From Dipteronia dyeriana (lineage: Eukaryota; Streptophyta; Magnoliopsida; Sapindales; Sapindaceae): a stretch of DNA of 64,000 nt. The notes beneath the pieces are model-generated. The model searched no databases. It saw nothing but the letters and a program-made list of their open reading frames with translations, and was not told where the DNA came from. The position numbers and the translations under genes are program-made. The stretch spans positions 94,819,052-94,883,051 of the forward strand of contig CM065297.1 of assembly GCA_032871835.1 (NCBI GenBank). Direction: 5' to 3'. Shown here one piece after another: positions 24,501 through 35,904 of the stretch; the first letter of the stretch is position 1, and each line of letters starts with the position of its first letter.

Positions 24501-26785
24501 TAAAAACAAGGAATAAATTAATCATTTAGGGTCATTTAATTATAATTTTTTTAACTAAATAGTCAACTAGATTATACGAGGTATGATGTTTATCTAGTAA
24601 ATACAAAATCTTTTGTGTACCTTGAGCCAACACCACCAATGCCAACCACAGCCACAGAATCACCAGGACGCACCTCAGCAGCATGGGCCATAGCACCATA
24701 AGCAGTAAATACAGCACACCCTAAAATTGCTGACTCTGTATATGGTAACGAGTCTGGTAAAAGTGACAATGCATGTGCTGGCACGACACAATACTCAGCA
24801 AGGCCTCCCATACTATACATGAATATCGGTTTTCCTACGAATTTAGCATCTATTTTAGTAAGCCAACAACACTATACATACACTAGAAGTGACATTGTTA
24901 CGAATTTACTTTAATGAAGAGACAGATGAGTAATCACAGTCAAGTTTTCATGAGAAATAAAAGAAAAAAGAACAAACTAGAAAGCATTTAACCATAAAAG
25001 AACTCGTTGCAGCAACAATTACATGGCCGAATACCCATCAACCACAGGCCAATTGTTTCTAGTAATAATCACAAGCCTTATGTCAAATGTACATTATGTC
25101 AAACGAGCTCACAATGAGTCCTAATTTCAAGCTGAAAACTTCCCAAATGCTCAAAAACCCCATTCAACCTCGGAATCTTAACAAGAAATCTTCATTACTA
25201 TATGAAGTTACAGTAATAGAAGTTTAGCTAAAAGAAGTGGTATAGGAAACCATATATAAAGTAATTATGATAGCAGATGGATATAAAGAACTTATTGTCT
25301 TATCTGTAAGTGATAATTGGACCAAAAATGAAGAAAAGCAAGAAATAATGTGTTGAAAATTAAAAAGATTTGTCTATGAGGATACAAGCGAGGCCTTTTA
25401 GAAACTGTAAAAGGTTTGAACATAGATATAAATGTGTATCTATGATTGGATATACAGACATGTATATAAAACTATATTGGATAACAAATCCATACAAAAT
25501 GATATAATTAAGCAACTAAGAAACACGTGTAAGTTTATTGACAATGGTTTATAGCACTTGAAGAGCTCCAAACATTTTTTTAAGTACATATTGGAATTCA
25601 CTTATGATGGTCAATGTTTCAGTAAGGGGGCGTATATATTACATAAGCGAAAAGGTAACAAATACTGTACCATTTCCCATGACAACAACATTAAAGAATC
25701 ATAAATTGTACTGCAGAACATTGTTGAAAGACTGTAAAACTTATATTAAAAACAAATATAACAAAAAGAACTTACGACTGTCGCGGAGGAACAGCCGGGT
25801 TTCACCATCGTACAGAGTTCCTTTTGCCCGGTTATAAGCAAAGAAATCTTCGCATAAATCATCATGACCCTGTTATAAAAAAAAAAAGTAATGCAATGAG
25901 CTATCAAATCCAGTAAATATTCTTGCTTGAGGAAGATGTCAAGAATTACAGCATTTCTTAAAAGGTACTTATGACAACATCAGAGATCATTAATAACCAG
26001 GAAAAAAATTCAAGCATACCATCTCAAACTAACATCACCTTTGAGCAATAGAAACAGTTACCACAAGGCATTATAAAAGCTCCAACCACGTGAGATCCAA
26101 CAGGAAATCTGAAACCCAAGTATAGAAACCAAAAATTAAAAAAGCCCATATCGGTTCTACTCAATAATTTTACCTCTATAACAAGATAAGCCATCAAAAT
26201 CAAGAATATTATGATAATTAATTTTAAAAAAAAAAACCTTCGAGTAATTTTGATGTCAGTGAGGGGTCCGTGTTCAACAACTTCTCCAGTGATCTCATGA
26301 CCCACAACACAAGGAGAAGAAAAAGGAATTTCACCTTTCATAACATGAAGATCAGAGTGGCAGACTCCACAACCTACACCATTGCAAAAAAATAAATGAA
26401 AGCAACCAAATTAATTAAATGAAATCAATCAATGTGCGATGCGAGTGAGTGAGTGGATAGCTAACTAAATCTGAGAAACAAAATAAAATTTACCTTTAGT
26501 TTTGATGAGAATTTCACCAGCTTTGGGACGAGGCATGTGAAATTCTTCAATGGTCAAAGGTTTGTTTGGTTCCCAAAACACTGTTCCACGCATATAACCA
26601 CCTGAGCTGACGTTATACGAAGCCGATGACGATGATCGGGTCTTGTTCTTGATAACATAATCACGATCGTCTGTAACATTGTTCAGTTGATGATTAATCA
26701 AATTCAAAGAAGATGACGATAGAATCGAGGAATTGGGGTTTGATGAGAGAAGCCTCAGTCTACTGACAATCGCACTGCGAAACAT
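17440..26785 (-). CDS. Zinc-dependent alcohol dehydrogenase-like protein (MDR family), putative mitochondrial, 436 aa
   Basis: Eight exons on the - strand join in frame: 26785-26494, 26373-26238, 26108-26039, 25869-25776, 24834-24621, 23482-23341, 20698-20528, 17631-17440. The Arg/Ser-rich, acid-poor N-terminus (MFRSAIVSRLRLLSS) looks like a mitochondrial presequence. Catalytic zinc ligands: C102 (GVCHSD), H123-E124 (GHE) and C237. Structural zinc cysteines: 158, 161, 164, 172 (CGNCFYC...C). Rossmann motif GIGGVG at 262-267; D286 at the end of the second strand favours NAD(H). Medium-chain dehydrogenases oxidise alcohols or reduce aldehydes; the substrate is unknown. It resembles the Arabidopsis At5g63620-type protein from memory. 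Introns are large (up to 2.9 kb) and hold several transposons. Confidence 0.92.
18163..18340 (+). mobile_element. tRNA-derived SINE remnant in the last dehydrogenase intron
   Basis: Pol III internal-promoter-like boxes: A box TAGCTCAAGTAGT (18172-18184) and B box GGAGTTCAAGTCC (18215-18227). The sequence does not fold as a full tRNA (no acceptor stem seen), so a SINE is more likely than a tRNA gene. Boundaries are approximate. Confidence 0.55.
22010..23304. mobile_element. Non-autonomous Mutator-like DNA transposon, 1295 bp, long TIRs
   Basis: Long terminal inverted repeats start GGGGAAATTTCATATAAGTC (22010) and end in the matching GACTTATGTGAAATTTCCCC (23285-23304). Similarity of the arms extends well over 100 bp (the CACCTATTTAAA/TTTAAATAGGTG and TTGATA-GTCAAC segments pair). 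The flanks show a 9-bp target duplication with one mismatch: TTATTATTT (22001-22009) and TTTTTATTT (23305-23313). Nine-bp duplications with long TIRs define Mutator-like elements. No transposase is encoded. It lies in the intron between coding exons 6 and 7 of the dehydrogenase gene. Confidence 0.82.
23870..24299. repeat. Near-perfect palindrome (hairpin/foldback MITE), about 430 bp
   Basis: The left arm from TTAAAAGAGGACACCTAAAG (23870) is the reverse complement of the right arm ending GGTGTCCTCTTTTAA (24299). Arms of about 200 bp pair almost throughout and meet near 24078-24090. Weaker pairing extends 12-14 bp beyond both ends. No clear target duplication was found. It lies within an intron of the dehydrogenase gene, so the pre-mRNA could fold into a very long hairpin. 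Confidence 0.88.
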
Positions 26786-26853
26786 TTTTTTTTTTTTTTT
26801 GGTGAAAAATGGCAAATGACAAACTATCTGTTGGGTCAATTCCTAATCTGTTA

Positions 26854-26861
26854 TATTTATA
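26854..26861 (-). promoter_or_regulatory. TATA box of the dehydrogenase gene
   Basis: TATAAATA on the - strand, about 70 bp before the ATG at 26785. It implies transcription start around 26825 and a short leader that includes a poly-A tract (26786 on). Confidence 0.55.
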
Positions 26862-26884
26862 CAAACTTATCTTTCGCTCTTTTT

Positions 26885-26943
26885 GCCACGTCACCGTTCT
26901 CAACTCATTCTGTTTAAGGTTGGTGAAATTAAGGTGACGTGGC
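26885..26943. promoter_or_regulatory. Inverted pair of ACGT-core bZIP-type sites upstream of dehydrogenase
   Basis: GCCACGTCACC at 26885-26895 and its exact reverse complement GGTGACGTGGC at 26933-26943 lie 25-90 bp upstream of the TATA box. The ACGT core with CCACGTCA/TGACGTGG flanks is the G/C-box hybrid bound by plant bZIP factors. Two perfect 11-bp copies in opposite orientation at promoter distance suggest stress, light or hormone control, but which factor binds is unknown. Confidence 0.5.
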
Positions 26944-26989
26944 TTGGGGACTGGGTCCGGATCGTTGGATATGATTGAAATAAGATTGA

Positions 26990-29130
26990 TGAGAAAAGAT
27001 GGCAAGAGTGGCCATATTTGGCAAATGTCCGACTTTAGTATGTTCTTCTATATCCGACCAGCGAGTAATATTATTAAGAAGGTTAAGTAGTTTATAAATA
27101 CGTCTATTAATTATTATATTATTATTTTTATTTTATAAACTTAAAAAAATATTTCAATTTCTTAAATTTTATATTCTCTTTTAAATATAAATTGATATTA
27201 CGTTCGGAGAATGGATCAAAATCATTTAATATTGGTTGTAAAAAGTTATAAATTAATTTTTATTAGATGAAAAAAAATATATTATATATTGTTTTCTCTC
27301 AAACACTTTTTATATATTTTTTTATTATCAATATTAATTATTTTTCAATTTCATTAATCATTTTTTTACTTCCAAATCAATTGGGATATGACACAAACCT
27401 TGCATTCCTACGACTTTCATAAATATAAAATGGATCTTCAAGAAAAAAAAAACCTCAAATCAGAGTGATTTTGCAAAGAAAATAAGAAGAAATTGATAGA
27501 ATTGCTTGGCATTAGGAAGAAAAAAAAATGGAGTCTATTTTTGGGAAGGAAAACATAAAATAATAATAATAATAATAATAATAAGTGAGGGAAGAGAAAG
27601 AACAATGGTAGAATTAAAGATAACAATAAAGTTGATTAAATAACATAATAATAGGTGTAGGTGGTGTGTACCTAAAAAATACAATACAGTATAATTTTAA
27701 AAAATATATTTTTGGAGCTCGGAAAAAAATTATATTTTCGATATTAAGTGGGGTTTATTTACAAACTATACTTAAAAAAAAAAAAAATTGATGGATGTGA
27801 TTATGAAAGAAATGTATATACAGTTATTAAAGGGTAACATTATCGCCGCTCTAGATGAAATTGATTGGAATGGATATGTTATTTTACGTTGGCAAAGAAC
27901 AGGCTCGGAGCCCAAACGAGCCAACGTGAAATAGCACGTTGAGCCTTTTTTGAAGAAATAAGTTCATGTTTGTTATGTCTTGATCCAATCTTACGTTTGT
28001 GTTCTACACAGCCGTGTAAACAATAAGGTCATATTTGTTACATGTATTGTATTGTGTTGAGCAATTAAAATGTATTAAAATAATACAATACAGTGTTTGG
28101 GAACACTGTATTGTATTATTTTAGTATATTTTAAGTGATTAAATCAACAAACACTTTATTTAGTTAATACCTAATATTTTGTGTTATTATGTTGTATTGT
28201 ATTAGAAAAAATAACTTTTTTTTTCAACAAATATGGAATATTGATGAAATATGTGTTATATTGTTAACATTTTTTTATAATTTCAAAATTATATAGGAAA
28301 TATTTATTTTATTTATAAAAATATTATTTATTTAATTTTTTTGTTTCAATTAAAATTAATATTTATTGATTTTTTATATAAAAATATTTATTAATTTATT
28401 CATGGTAAGGATATTTAAAATTAATTATTAACTATTTTAAAAAAAATATTATATTTTTATAATATAATAAAATACAATAAAATCATACATGAATAACTTA
28501 ATGCGATATAATACAGTACATCACGAAATACAAGTTTGTATTAATGATAATACAGTCAAATACAATCAAATACAGTCCAATACAATCTAATATGATATGC
28601 TAAATGTGCCCTAGTACTGGTGTCCATAAAGGCGGGGACTAAATAATCCTAGCATATTTGTACTTTTTTTTCCCTTATTTCTAATTAAATTATTTATATA
28701 AAAATATTAAATTTATTTAATCTATTTTAATAATTGATTAATATGTTTTATTCTAATATTTAATTTTTTAAATATCAATTAAAATTAAAAATTTATTTTA
28801 TTTTATTTTATTTCAATTTTATTTTTTTTATTTTTAAAAATAGTTTATTTTTAAAAATAATTTATTTTTAAAAATAATTTATTTTTTAACCAAATTTAAT
28901 TCCAAATAATTTATTTTTCTTTACTTATTTAAAAATTAATTTTATATAATTTTATAGTAACATCTAAAGGAAGACAATTTTATTTTATCCAAACATATGT
29001 TACATCAAACAGGAGACACTATTACATTTCAAAAAATAAAAGAGAAAGTATTATTTTTATCCGATCTGTACCGCACCAAACACTACTAATTTAGTTCAAT
29101 CCAATCCAACAAAATGGGAAAATAATATAT
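26990..29130. repeat. AT-rich intergenic region with simple repeats and a MITE-like segment
   Basis: Contains (AAT)n near 27560-27583, a hairpin with arms of about 22 bp around GGG at 28099-28101, and many TACAAT/TACAGT words (28040-28610) suggesting a degenerate MITE. The TTTATTTTTAAAAATAA word is reiterated at about 28835-28890. No gene was recognised. Confidence 0.5.
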
Positions 29131-29131
29131 T

Positions 29132-29640
29132 GTCCAAGATATATGCTTGGACGACAAGGCTAAGATTATTAGCCTAATATATTATTTTATTTTATTATTT
29201 AATTAACTTGAAGTTAGTTAATTATTTATTTATTTATTTATTTGATTAAAAGTCAAAATCTTTTCCTTATTATGAGAATGTCTCTTAGTGTCATACTATT
29301 GTTGGTAGTATGATAAGTATCAAAGACTTTATTTGACTAGTAGATAAATAAAACGAATTTATTTGTCTAGTCAAATTAAGAAGTATTTGATATCTATCAA
29401 TACTTCCTAATTGACAATTGGTCAAATTAGGAAGATTTTGATAAAGTCACAATGTAAATGATATTCAATAACTTATTATTGAATAATATACTAATGAGTT
29501 GTGATAAAGTTGAATTCAAAAGTTGATAGGAGTTCCGGTGAAACGGGAATCCTCATTGTGTGAGGATTTTCAGCCACCTATATATACCCATCAAGGGAAT
29601 TCGACCAACACTAATGGTCTTGAGAGATTTTTTTATTTTA
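29132..29640 (+). other. LTR- or promoter-like sequence before antisense gene 1
   Basis: An AT-rich tract with local inverted repeats (for example GTCATACTA/TAGTATGA and CTTCCTAATTG/CAATT...) ends with a TATA box, CTATATATA, at 29578-29586, oriented toward the plant-mobile-domain gene that follows. It may be the promoter end of an unrelated LTR that truncated the Tat element, or the antisense gene's own promoter. No second copy was found. Confidence 0.35.
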
Positions 29641-29689
29641 TTTGTTTAGAAAAAAATTGGCCAAGAGAAAAAGAGAAAGGGAACGTTCT

Positions 29690-32341
29690 TGTTTTTGATA
29701 ATGTGGTCGGGCCAGCTAAGATAGAAAAATACCGCTCCCGATTCGACTTGCCCGACTCAGTCACTTTGGTTCCTGCGGGGGATAGAGCCATATGGAATCC
29801 TCCTGAGGGCATGGTCACGATTTATGGATCGATGCTTTGCTGCGGCGTCACACTTCCCCTTTAGCCTTTTATTGCCTGGTTTTTGGCTGAAGCAGGGATA
29901 GCCCCAACTCAGTTGGCCCGGAATAGTTACAAAGCCTTGATGTGTATGTGGCACATGTTCAGTCGAAAGAACCTTTCGCCGCCTTCCCCGAATGAAATTA
30001 GGCATTTCTTTACGCTGAGGCAGGTTAGCAGAACAGTGACCTATTTTCTTGCTTCTACTTCTTCGGACGGTTGGGTCCTTAAAGAAGCAAAGGTGAATCG
30101 GGGGGTCGATGCTTCTGATGACCCAAAAAAGAAGGGTTTCATATGGGGATTCCCTACATCCAACAAATTTTGGAAGAACAGTTGGTTTTTTACTGGAAGA
30201 GGCTTTTGGGCTTGATATCACTATTCGATCTGGGGATTCCCAAATGGTGTTGAGTGTTCCCCGCTTCTTCTGTTCCCCCGAAGTGTGGAACAAGAAAACA
30301 ATTGACTATAGTGATTCAGAGCTGAAGAGGCTGACTCGGGCAGCAGTTCGTACTTTGAAAAAGAGGAGCAAGAGCTATCTTTTCAAAGAGGAGCAAGAAC
30401 TATCTTTTCAAAGAGGATGACTTGATAAAGCTCGACTTCTTCAGATAGATTTCGGGCCATCGCAGATGATGTAAGTAACCAGACGCTCTTTCTGTTGTAT
30501 TTCTCTGCTTTTCATTTTCTTTTCTAACATAATTAATATTTTAATTTTTTTTTAGTGTTTGATACTGACGTTATCAGCAATCTTTAGGCTTGACAGGTGA
30601 AAGCGATTCTACAAACGAGTAAAAAGGAAGCTTCCCGTCAGGACGATGAGGGTATTGCTCCACCCGAGCCTGATGAGGAAACTGATATTGCTGAGCAAAT
30701 TCCCGAGTGCGTTGATCGGGGTGCTCAGCCTTCTACTCAGGATTTTTCTGGTCCAAGTGGTGAAAGTGAGCCGACTGACACCCAACTGCCTAAAAATAGG
30801 GAGAGACAGTATGAGGATCCAGGTGAAGAGCCTGTTGGACGGTTTGAAGCTGGCGACGGTGGTAACGTCTTGACGGATCAAGTGCCTGCTGGTGCCGAAT
30901 TCTTTGAGTCTTTTCGGGACGATCCGCATGAAGATCCTACTGCTGATCTTAACTTCCACCGTTCTCGGGGTGAGAAGCGAAAGGCAGTTAGTTCGCCGTC
31001 TCGTCCTCTCAAAGTTCCTCGGGTAGTCTCATTCATTGACTACAGCGACGAAGATGTTGCGGATGAGATTGCCCAGAGTGCTGGTGCTGGAGCATCAGTA
31101 GATGCAGCCACTTCAGAACCGAGTAGGGCTTCTTCTACCCCCAAAGTTGGAGATATGAGGGCTGAACCTTCGGGGGTTCCTTCTCTATCCTTAAAGCCGA
31201 ATAGGGCTTCTCCTGCCCCCTAAGTTTGGAAATCTGGGAGCTGAACCCTCGGGGGTTCCTTTATTCCTTTCTCCCCGGGATATGCTATAGGAGATGTCCT
31301 CCGGTCGGGCTTATATAGGGGAGGACCGCTGGAGCGGTTTTAGAGATGGTTCAATGATCGAACGTCTCCAAAACATTTTCAACGGCGTATCTTATGTAAG
31401 TTAAATCTGACTCAGTTAATTCTGACTCAGTTAATTCTGACTCCTTTATTGTTTTGCTTCTGCCGGATTTCTAAGTATATTCCTTTGCAGATGGTGGCCG
31501 AATTTGCTGAGCTTATTCAGACGCAGCAATGTCAAGCCGATCGGATAAGGCGTCTAGAAGCTCAGCTGAAGGCGAGTGGAGAGGGTCGTGCTCGAGCTGA
31601 GCAGGCTTATCAGCAGGAGGTCGGCTCTGTACAGATATTTACCGACCACTGCCTGGCGAAGCAGGTTGAAGCCGAGAACAAGGCATCTTTGGCAGAGGAG
31701 AAGGTTGCATCGCTTCAAAATCTTCTTTCTTCTGCTGAAGAATCCATGCTTAAGGCCGACCAGGAGGCGGAGCAGGCAAAGTCGGCGTATGACCAAAAAA
31801 TTGAAGATTTGGAGCTCCAAGTGCTGACAGTTGAATCTCTTTCCCGAGAGGCCAGGTTGGAACTGGAAGTCCAAGGGGTGGATCATTTTAAAAGATCCCC
31901 TACTTACGATGCCCTACTTCTTCCAGAATTTCAACGTAGGCTAGTTTCGACCGGCGAGTTCTTCAAAGTCAAGAATAGGGCGACCGAGAAAGACCGTGCT
32001 AATTGGGAGCTGTCAATCAAACACCATATGGACCGGTCCTTGGAATCTCTTCGGATTCAGATAAAGGAATTAAGAGCCTACAGTTAAAGTCAAGGCAAAG
32101 AGCCTCATCCTATGCATTTAGAGATTCCGTCCGAGCATTCTCTCTCGACCTTTTACGCAAGTCAAGAGTCGGTTGAGGGTGTAGTCCCAGATGTCGGGGC
32201 AGTCCCGGGTGTAGATTACAGCCAGTGGATGGATGATACTGTCGACGATATCACTTGGCCATTTAATGAGAGCCTGCTTCGTGAGTACGAGATGGTGCCA
32301 GATCCGAGTATTGGCAAATGCTCGAAGTCCTCGCAACCTTG
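29690..32341 (+). pseudogene. Antisense gene 1 of Tat element: plant-mobile-domain-like plus coiled coil
   Basis: The + strand, opposite to gag-pol. Conserved start IEKYRSRFDLPDSVTLVP (about 29722-29775), then WNPPEG, a stop at 29862, and continuation with APTQLARNSYKALMCMWHMF and WKNSWFF, as in plant mobile domain proteins. The frame changes near 30205. Putative introns: 30471-30555 (GTAAGT...TTTAG) and 31396-31490 (GTAAGT...TTTGCAG). Between them is an acidic, Ser/Pro-rich linker. The second acceptor leads into a coiled coil (AELIQTQQCQADRIRRLEAQ) from 31491, ending at TAG/TGA near 32087 with a tail to 32341. The N-terminus appears missing compared with the second element. Function of such antisense products is unknown; plant mobile domains occur in host silencing-related proteins. 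Confidence 0.72.
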
Positions 32342-32422
32342 ATTTTGTAGAATTGTAGAAAATTCTGATTCTTTTTTCTTGTACGGAAACATTCTTTGAA
32401 CTGTAACCATTCTTTTAGGAGC

Positions 32423-32428
32423 AATAAA
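32423..32428 (+). terminator. Poly(A) signal of antisense gene 1
   Basis: AATAAA about 80 bp after the last open frame of the antisense gene and about 85 bp before the 91-bp array. The T-rich sequence that follows fits a plant 3' end. Confidence 0.5.
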
Positions 32429-32504
32429 ATCTTATTTTATTCTGAATTGAATGATCTTGATCTATTCATTGCTGATTGTTGCAGAGTGGTATTAAATTGA
32501 CTAA

Positions 32505-33185
32505 TGTTCGGGTAACTTAACCGAGTATCTTATTAAACCGGTTGTTACCCGAATGATTTTAATTGCCAAGTATCTTATTAAACTGGCTTCTTCGGTGTTC
32601 GAGTAACTTAACCGAGTATCTTATTAAATCGGTTGTTAGCCGAATGGCTTTAATTGCCAAGTATCTTATTAAACTGGCTTCTTCGGTGTTCTGGTAACTT
32701 AACCGAGTATCTTATTAAACCGGTTGTTACCCGAATGACTTTAATTTTCAAGTATCTTATTAAACTGGCTTCTTCGGTGTTCGGGTAACTTAACTGAGCA
32801 TCTTATTAAACCGGTTGTTACCCGAATGACTTCAATTGCCAAGTACCTTATTAAACTGGCTTCTTCGGTGTTCGGGTAACTTAACCGAGTATCTTATTAA
32901 ACCGGTTGTTACCCGAATGACTTCAATTGCCAAGTATCTTATTAAACTGGTTGTTACCCGAATGACTTCAATTGACAAGTATCTTATTAAACTGGCTTCT
33001 TCAGTGTTTGGGTAACTTAACCGAGTATCTTTTTAAACCAGTTGTTACCCGAATGACTTTAACTGCCAAGTATCTTATTAAACTGGCTTCTTCGGTGTTC
33101 GGGTAACTTAACTGAGTATAATATTAAATCGGTTGTTACCCGAATGACTTCAATTGCCAAGTATCTTATTAAACTGGCTCTTTAT
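32505..33185. repeat. 91-bp tandem repeat inside the Tat element, about 7.5 copies
   Basis: GTAACTTAAC starts units at 32512, 32603, 32694, 32785, 32876, 33012 and 33103, all steps of 91 except one of 136 (91+45). Each monomer is itself two related halves of about 45 bp sharing AGTATCTTATTAAAC, which explains the extra half unit near 32950. It lies between integrase and the antisense gene, where Tat/Ogre elements often carry arrays that can seed satellites. Confidence 0.92.
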
Positions 33186-33759
33186 TATTAACCGAGTCAT
33201 CTTGAAATAGAAGTTTTTCACTTGTGTTTCATACTTGGTTGCTATCTGAACATTACATCAAGGCTCACCATGATCATACGTTCGAGTCCTTACGCAATAC
33301 TAAGGACGTCTCCCTAGTTTTTATGCGCAAGAGTTTACCGAATCGTTGAGCTCTTTTTTTTTAAAAAAAAAGTTGCTTCAACACAGCTACGCATTTCACC
33401 GGAATTTCTCCCAATAGCGTCCCGAGCATTTTTCCAAAAGCTGGTGCGTCAGGTTTGCCTTTTTACAAAGGTCATTTTGACCCTGCTCGGCTGGCATGCT
33501 CCTACGAGCTTCTCCGTCCATTCAGGATTTGATGGTCCCGAGAATTCTATTTGCATGTTCTTATTATCATGCTCTGCTTCCATATGTTCTTATCATCATA
33601 TGTTTTTTTTTTGAAATCCCGAACTAGATGCTATCCTTTCAGAAATTCCGAGTAATTATATTTATTACTGTAAAAAATCGACAGATTTAAATTAAAGTTT
33701 AATATTTATCCTACCAATAAAAGAATAAAATATTCAATATATATATATATATATATATA

Positions 33760-34994
33760 TTAAGGATAGAAAATCTTCAGATATTGGGCATTGCATAGTC
33801 GGGGTAACACCCCTCCATTGGGTCGAGCAATCCAATAAGCTCCATGGCCAGCTATCCCCTCGATCTTGTATGGACCTTCCCATTTGTCAGCCAGGGATCT
33901 TACGGCTATATTTTTTGTGTTTAATGACACCTTCCTGAGCACCAGGTCTCCTAACTGAAATTTCCTGATCCGAACACGAGAGTTGTAGTGGCGAGCCACT
34001 CTTTGTTGATATGTTGTATTTCTTATTCGGGACTTTTCCCTTTTTTCTTCTAGCTCATCCAAACTTTGTAGTAGCGTATCAACATTTTTTTTCTTTATCG
34101 TATAGCCTGACCTGGGGGGACGTATACGATGTTTCTACGGGGATGACAGCTTCTGTTCCGAACGCTAGGGTGAACAGAGTTTCTCCTGTTGAAGTCCTTG
34201 CTGTCGTCTGATATGCCCATAATACTTTAGAAAGCTTTTCAACCCAGCTTCCTTTTTTGTCATCTAACTTTGCTTTAATGGTGTGCTTGATAATTTTATT
34301 TATTGCTTCTACTTGCCTGTTTGTTTGTGGATGAGCTGGTGTCGCATAGTAGTTAGCAATATGATACTTCTCGCACAACTCTGAACCCTTGGTTATCAAA
34401 CTGAGTGTCATTGTCGGTGATTATAGTGTCCGGAACTCCAAACCTATAAAGTATGTTTTTCTTTACAAAATTTGTGGTGTTGGCTTCCGTGATATGCACC
34501 AGCGCTTCAGCTTCTGCCCATTTTATGAAATAATCGACAACTACTATGGCGTGCTTTGCTCCACCCCCTGTCCCAGCTGGCATTGGCCCGATCAGGTCTA
34601 GGCCCCACATGGCGAATGACCATGGGACAGTGAGATTTCTGAGCTTTTCTGGGGGTTATCGGATATAGTTGGCAATTCTTTGACAGGTGTTGCAACTTTC
34701 CGACCACTGCTGTGCATCTGAGAAAAGTGTAGGCCAATAATAGCCTTGTCTGAGTACCTTATGCGCCAGACCCTTACCCCCAGTGTGGTTCCCGCAAACT
34801 CCTCCGTGGATCTCTTGAAGTATTCGATGTGCATCTTCTTCCGGTATACATCTCTGGAGAGCTCGGGAAAACCCCTTTCTGTATAATTCTCCTCCGATCA
34901 TGGTATACCTAGCCGATCGATACCTGATGCGCTTTGCTAATACCGGATCTTCCGGGAGCACACCTTTTTCCAGGAACCTTCTCAGCTGGACCAT
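33760..34994 (-). pseudogene. Tat element 1 integrase, frame-broken
   Basis: From high to low coordinates: zinc-binding N-terminus (34994-34656; HRILQEIHGG, GNHTGGKGLA, CNTCQRIA), catalytic core in two frames (34610-34079; MWGLDLIGPMP with the first Asp, TIITDNDTQFDN with the second, ATPAHPQTNRQVEAINKIIK with the Glu region), and a C-terminal domain (34062-33760; YNSRVRIRKFQLGDLVLRK, KWEGPYKI). The enzyme inserts element DNA into the genome. The frame changes between these blocks indicate inactivity. Confidence 0.88.
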
Positions 34995-35003
34995 CCAACT
35001 GTC

Positions 35004-35900
35004 TTACGGTGTTTGGATTTCTGACATTTCCAAATGCTTAGGTTCAGCTGTACTCGGTTTAAGAAGGTGTGCAACTGGAATGGTCTTTGGTCTGATTGAG
35101 GTTGTTGTTGATGCTAATTTAGATAAAGCGTCTGCCTTTTCATTTTCTTCTCTGGGGATCTGAGCGATCTTGTATTCTTTAAATTTTTGGAGGAGCTGTT
35201 TTGCGATGTCACGGTAAGCAATCATTCCTTCATCTTTGGCCTGGTACTCGTCCATAACCTGGTTGACAACTACATGTGAATCGCTGAATATCTCAACTTC
35301 ATCTGCGCCAAGAGCTATGCAGACTCTGAGTCCAGCTAACAATGCCTCGTATTCGGCTTGATTATTGGTTGCTTTGAAATCAAATCTCATGGCACATTCA
35401 ACATCATCTCCTTCTAGGGTGCGAACTACGATCCCTGTCCCACTGCCATGAGTGTTTTGAAGAACCATCAACATATAGTTTCCATGGGAAACTTTTATCC
35501 AACAGTCTTTTTGCTTCCAGGTTTGGTTCTGTGAACTCGGCTATAAAGTCTGCCACCGCTTGTCCTTTGAGGGAGGTTTTAGGGACATAATGAATATCGA
35601 ATTCACTTAACTCGATTGCCCATTTAGTAAGTCTTCCTGATATCTCTGGCTTTTGTAAGATTTGTCTTAATGGGCAATTGGTGAGAACCTGGATCGTATG
35701 GGCTTGAAAATATGGTCTCAGATTTTTTGCTGCTGAAACCAATGCTAAGGATATCTTCTCTGCCTGTGAGTACCTGGTCTAGGCCGGTACGAGTGCCTTG
35801 CTAGTATAATACACTGGTTTCTGCACTCCATCTTCTGTTCTGACTAAGACTGAACTTGCTGCAAGCTCGGTTATTGACAGATACAGCTGAAGTATTTCCC
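35004..35900 (-). pseudogene. Tat element 1 tandem RNase H domains
   Basis: The first RNase H tail (35742-35404) has NLRPYFQAHTIQVLTNCPLR and ELSEFDIHYVPKTSLKGQAVADF. A second, archaeal-like RNase H starts at LYVDGSS and continues in another frame (35474-35004) with FKATNNQAEYEALLAGLRV, FSDSHVVVNQV and PREENEKADALSKLA. Two RNase H domains in a row are the hallmark used to assign the Tat lineage. The frame change near 35460 breaks the second domain. Confidence 0.85.
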
Positions 35901-35904
35901 CTTT

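Noticed and set aside
29690..32341. An independent host plant-mobile-domain gene rather than part of the retrotransposon
   Set aside because: The second Tat element has a homologous gene at the same relative position and orientation, which favours an element-borne antisense gene. The possibility is not fully excluded for this copy.
32505..33185. CRISPR-like array
   Set aside because: The sequence is plant nuclear, the units are contiguous 91-bp tandem repeats without unique spacers, and they lie inside a retrotransposon.
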